From Chromera velia (Eukaryota > Sar > Chromeraceae): a stretch of 60,358 nt of DNA. Of this stretch, positions 58,441 to 60,358 are shown piece by piece. A program made the translations under genes and the position numbers. The notes beneath the pieces are model-generated. The model was not told the DNA's origin. It searched no databases and was given only the letters and a program-made list of their open reading frames with translations. The stretch's first letter is position 1. The number at the start of each line of letters is the position of its first letter. The DNA is taken from contig JAHBMJ010003737.1 in the NCBI GenBank assembly GCA_018398765.1, forward strand, positions 27,501 to 87,858. Direction: 5' to 3'.

Positions 58441-60358
58441 GAGGGGATAATAAACCCGCTGCATCTTCCTTCACTCAGTTCTGGGCTGGGGTCTTCGATG
58501 GTTCTGGTCTTCCGCCTGCACCTGTTGGTCTGGCCTTCCCCCCTCCTTCTCAGCCCGCCTTCCCTATACACATGATTGAGGAAACACTGAAAGGAATTGA
58601 CCCAAAGAAGGCGTTGGGGTTAGATAAGGTTGGCCCCTGTCACCTCTCGTTATGTTTTGGTTTTTTTCCTCCCTCCCGCTTGCTGCTCTTTATCTTTTTC
58701 AATTTGTTTCACCTTTTTTTTTTTGGCCTGAACGCTGGAATATGTTGCACATTGCTCCCGTCCCCAAGGGCCCGCCGAGTCTCGACTGTAACGAATGGCG
58801 CCCGATCCACATTATAGGGCTTCTGGGTAAGAGTTTTGCTTTATTGATGAACTCAAAGATCAGAAAAGATGTGAAAATTGACGAAAAACAGCTTGGCTTC
58901 AGACAGGAGGTATGGACAAGGGAGGCCTTCGCTGCTCTGTCTTCGTTAATTCTCAGCTCCAAAAAGAAGAAGAGCCCTCTGATTGCCGCGTTTGTTGATT
59001 TTAGCAAGGCGTTTGATACAATTCCTTGGGTCAAAATGTTAGAGAGGCCCAGGGAGGAAGGAGTAAGCCAAGCCGATGTTTGGATGATTCATTTGATGTA
59101 TAGTCAGGTGAAGGCTTGGGTGGATAGGGCAACAGAATGCTTTCCAGAAGGCGGAGGAGTAAAACAAGGCGATCCTCTCTCTCTTCTCCTCTTTTTTCTT
59201 TTCATTAACAATCTGTATAAGTCTGTCAGCTCCGATAATGAAAACAGGAATCAAAGCTTGGCTGGGGATACTGATAGAGAGACTCCTGTCAGACTGTCTA
59301 ATGTTTTAATCGAAAGCATCGGGTATGCTGACGATCTTGTTCTGTTTGCCCACAGTGCTTCAGACTTGCAGAAACGTCTGTCTCGCCTCGAGGACTATTG
59401 TAAAGAGCACGGCCTGAAGGTGAATTTAAAAAAGATAAAAGTTATGCATCTCTCCTCCCCCGACCCCGACCTAGTGCCGCGGACCTCTTTTTTCTTTATA
59501 AAGGCAGACCAGTGGAAGCGGTGAGTAAGTATAAGTATTTGGGCAACTGGGTTTTTGAGGACGGGGACCTTAGCAAGACAGTCGAAGCCCGCATTGAGGT
59601 GGCAGAGAAGGCACTGGGGGCTGTGTTTGGTACTCTCTCTTCTTTGAGCTTTGTTTTTTCCTTTTCTAAAATTACTTTGTTCAAGGCTCTCTGGCTGCCA
59701 GTCGTACTATATAGAGTGGAAACAATCCCACTGAGAAAGACAGACGTTGCTTGCCTCGATGCTTTACAGTTACGTTTTGTTTAATATTGTTTTGGTCTCT
59801 CTTATCACTCCTTTGTTTCACCTTCCCTTCTCTCTCTTTCTCTTAAGCCATTCAGTTTTCTACTTGGTAAGCTGAGTGGGGGCTTTATCCAATGTATTAA
59901 ATCGATTGACCATGCTCTACCCCGGGCAGTGTGGAATGAGTGCTTGGCTAGCTTGTACGAACCCTTCGTTAAGACAGTAAAATGGCTGGCCGTTCCATTA
60001 GATTGCTCCCTTTTATGGCCTCCATTGCCAAGCACAGTGGGGGATAAGTTTAAAAAGAAGGGCAAGGACAGAAGGAAAAGGGCGGCGAAAAAGATCGTGG
60101 AGGGTGCCTGGCTGTCCGACTGGTTGAAAGAAGAAACTAGAAACGTTAGAGACAGAGATGCAATTTTCCCCTGCCTTACGAATCTCTCCCCTTTCCAATC
60201 AGAGAATCCGACCAGACAGCGTTTGGCCATGCACCTTCTGTGTCAAAGGAAATGGCGTCTGAGAAGTGAAATGATAGACTGCAGTGTTGAACCTGTTGAG
60301 CCGCCATGCCTGAAGTGCCCACCGCCATGCGCGCCGCCTTATAGATTGATGAGCTATG
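58440..60358 (+). mobile_element. LINE (non-LTR retrotransposon) reverse transcriptase, partial
   Basis: Motifs in order: IDPKKALGLDKVGP; NEWRPIHIIGLLGKSFALL; the catalytic block AFVDFSKAFDTIPW (about 58988-59030); GVKQGDPLS (about 59158); YADDLVLFA (about 59329-59355), the active site; GLKVNLKK; then YKYLGNWVFEDGD and a thumb-like region, and a basic C-terminal part that is open to the window edge (EPPCLKCPPPC at the end may be the start of a Cys-rich finger). The frame shifts near 58714-58724 (an 11-T run) and near 59485-59500, and a stop near 59782 precedes a pyrimidine-rich gap. The endonuclease domain is missing, so it is 5' truncated. The left edge is uncertain by about 80 bases. It continues past the window. 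Confidence 0.88.

Noticed and set aside
1-60358. tRNA or rRNA genes
   Set aside because: I saw no convincing cloverleaf or rRNA block by eye; a covariance-model scan would be needed to exclude small RNAs.

Overview
The window reads as nuclear DNA of an intron-rich unicellular eukaryote. Host genes are cut into many short exons, introns are full of microsatellites and pyrimidine tracts, and the gaps hold retroelements, small inverted-repeat elements and satellite arrays. The frequent TGCATGCA motif (an ApiAP2-type site in apicomplexans), long low-complexity insertions in conserved proteins and the splice-site style suggest an alveolate, most likely a chromerid alga such as Chromera or Vitrella. 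That assignment is an inference; no rRNA or organellar marker is present.

Layout. 1-3300: AT-rich DNA and a decayed repeat-flanked element. 4966-16230 (-): a 15-exon gene for a SAPS-domain (PP6/Sit4 phosphatase regulatory) protein of about 2139 aa. 17219-23609 (+): a 16-exon ABHD17-like serine hydrolase of 401 aa, divergent from the SAPS gene across about 1 kb. 25100-30640 (+): an unrecognised multi-exon protein gene. 31400-38810: a gene-free block of three related tandem-repeat families bounded by 135-bp LTR-like direct repeats and carrying two inverted-repeat insertions. 38.8-42.2 kb: AT-rich DNA with a CA-type microsatellite. 42195-48206 (-): a 9-exon DNA polymerase eta gene of about 1068 aa, divergent from a 3-exon methyltransferase gene (48952-51353, +) of 399 aa. 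51.4-53.4 kb: AT-rich DNA with short repeats and a 339-bp inverted-repeat element. 53.43-58.4 kb: a broken Copia-type retrotransposon. About 58.4 kb to the window end: a LINE, 5' truncated and apparently inserted into the Copia copy.

Gene models were built by hand from splice signals. Across the four homology-supported genes all 39 introns keep the reading frame, which is strong internal support. The same models show an unusual splice code: 5' sites read GTNNG, with C at +3 in 19 of 39 and G at +5 in 38 of 39; 3' sites end in GCAG in 32 of 39.

The host genes do not form one pathway. Their roles are phosphatase targeting (SAPS), probable protein depalmitoylation (ABHD17-like), translesion DNA synthesis (polymerase eta) and an unknown methylation. 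Two head-to-head pairs suggest shared promoters.
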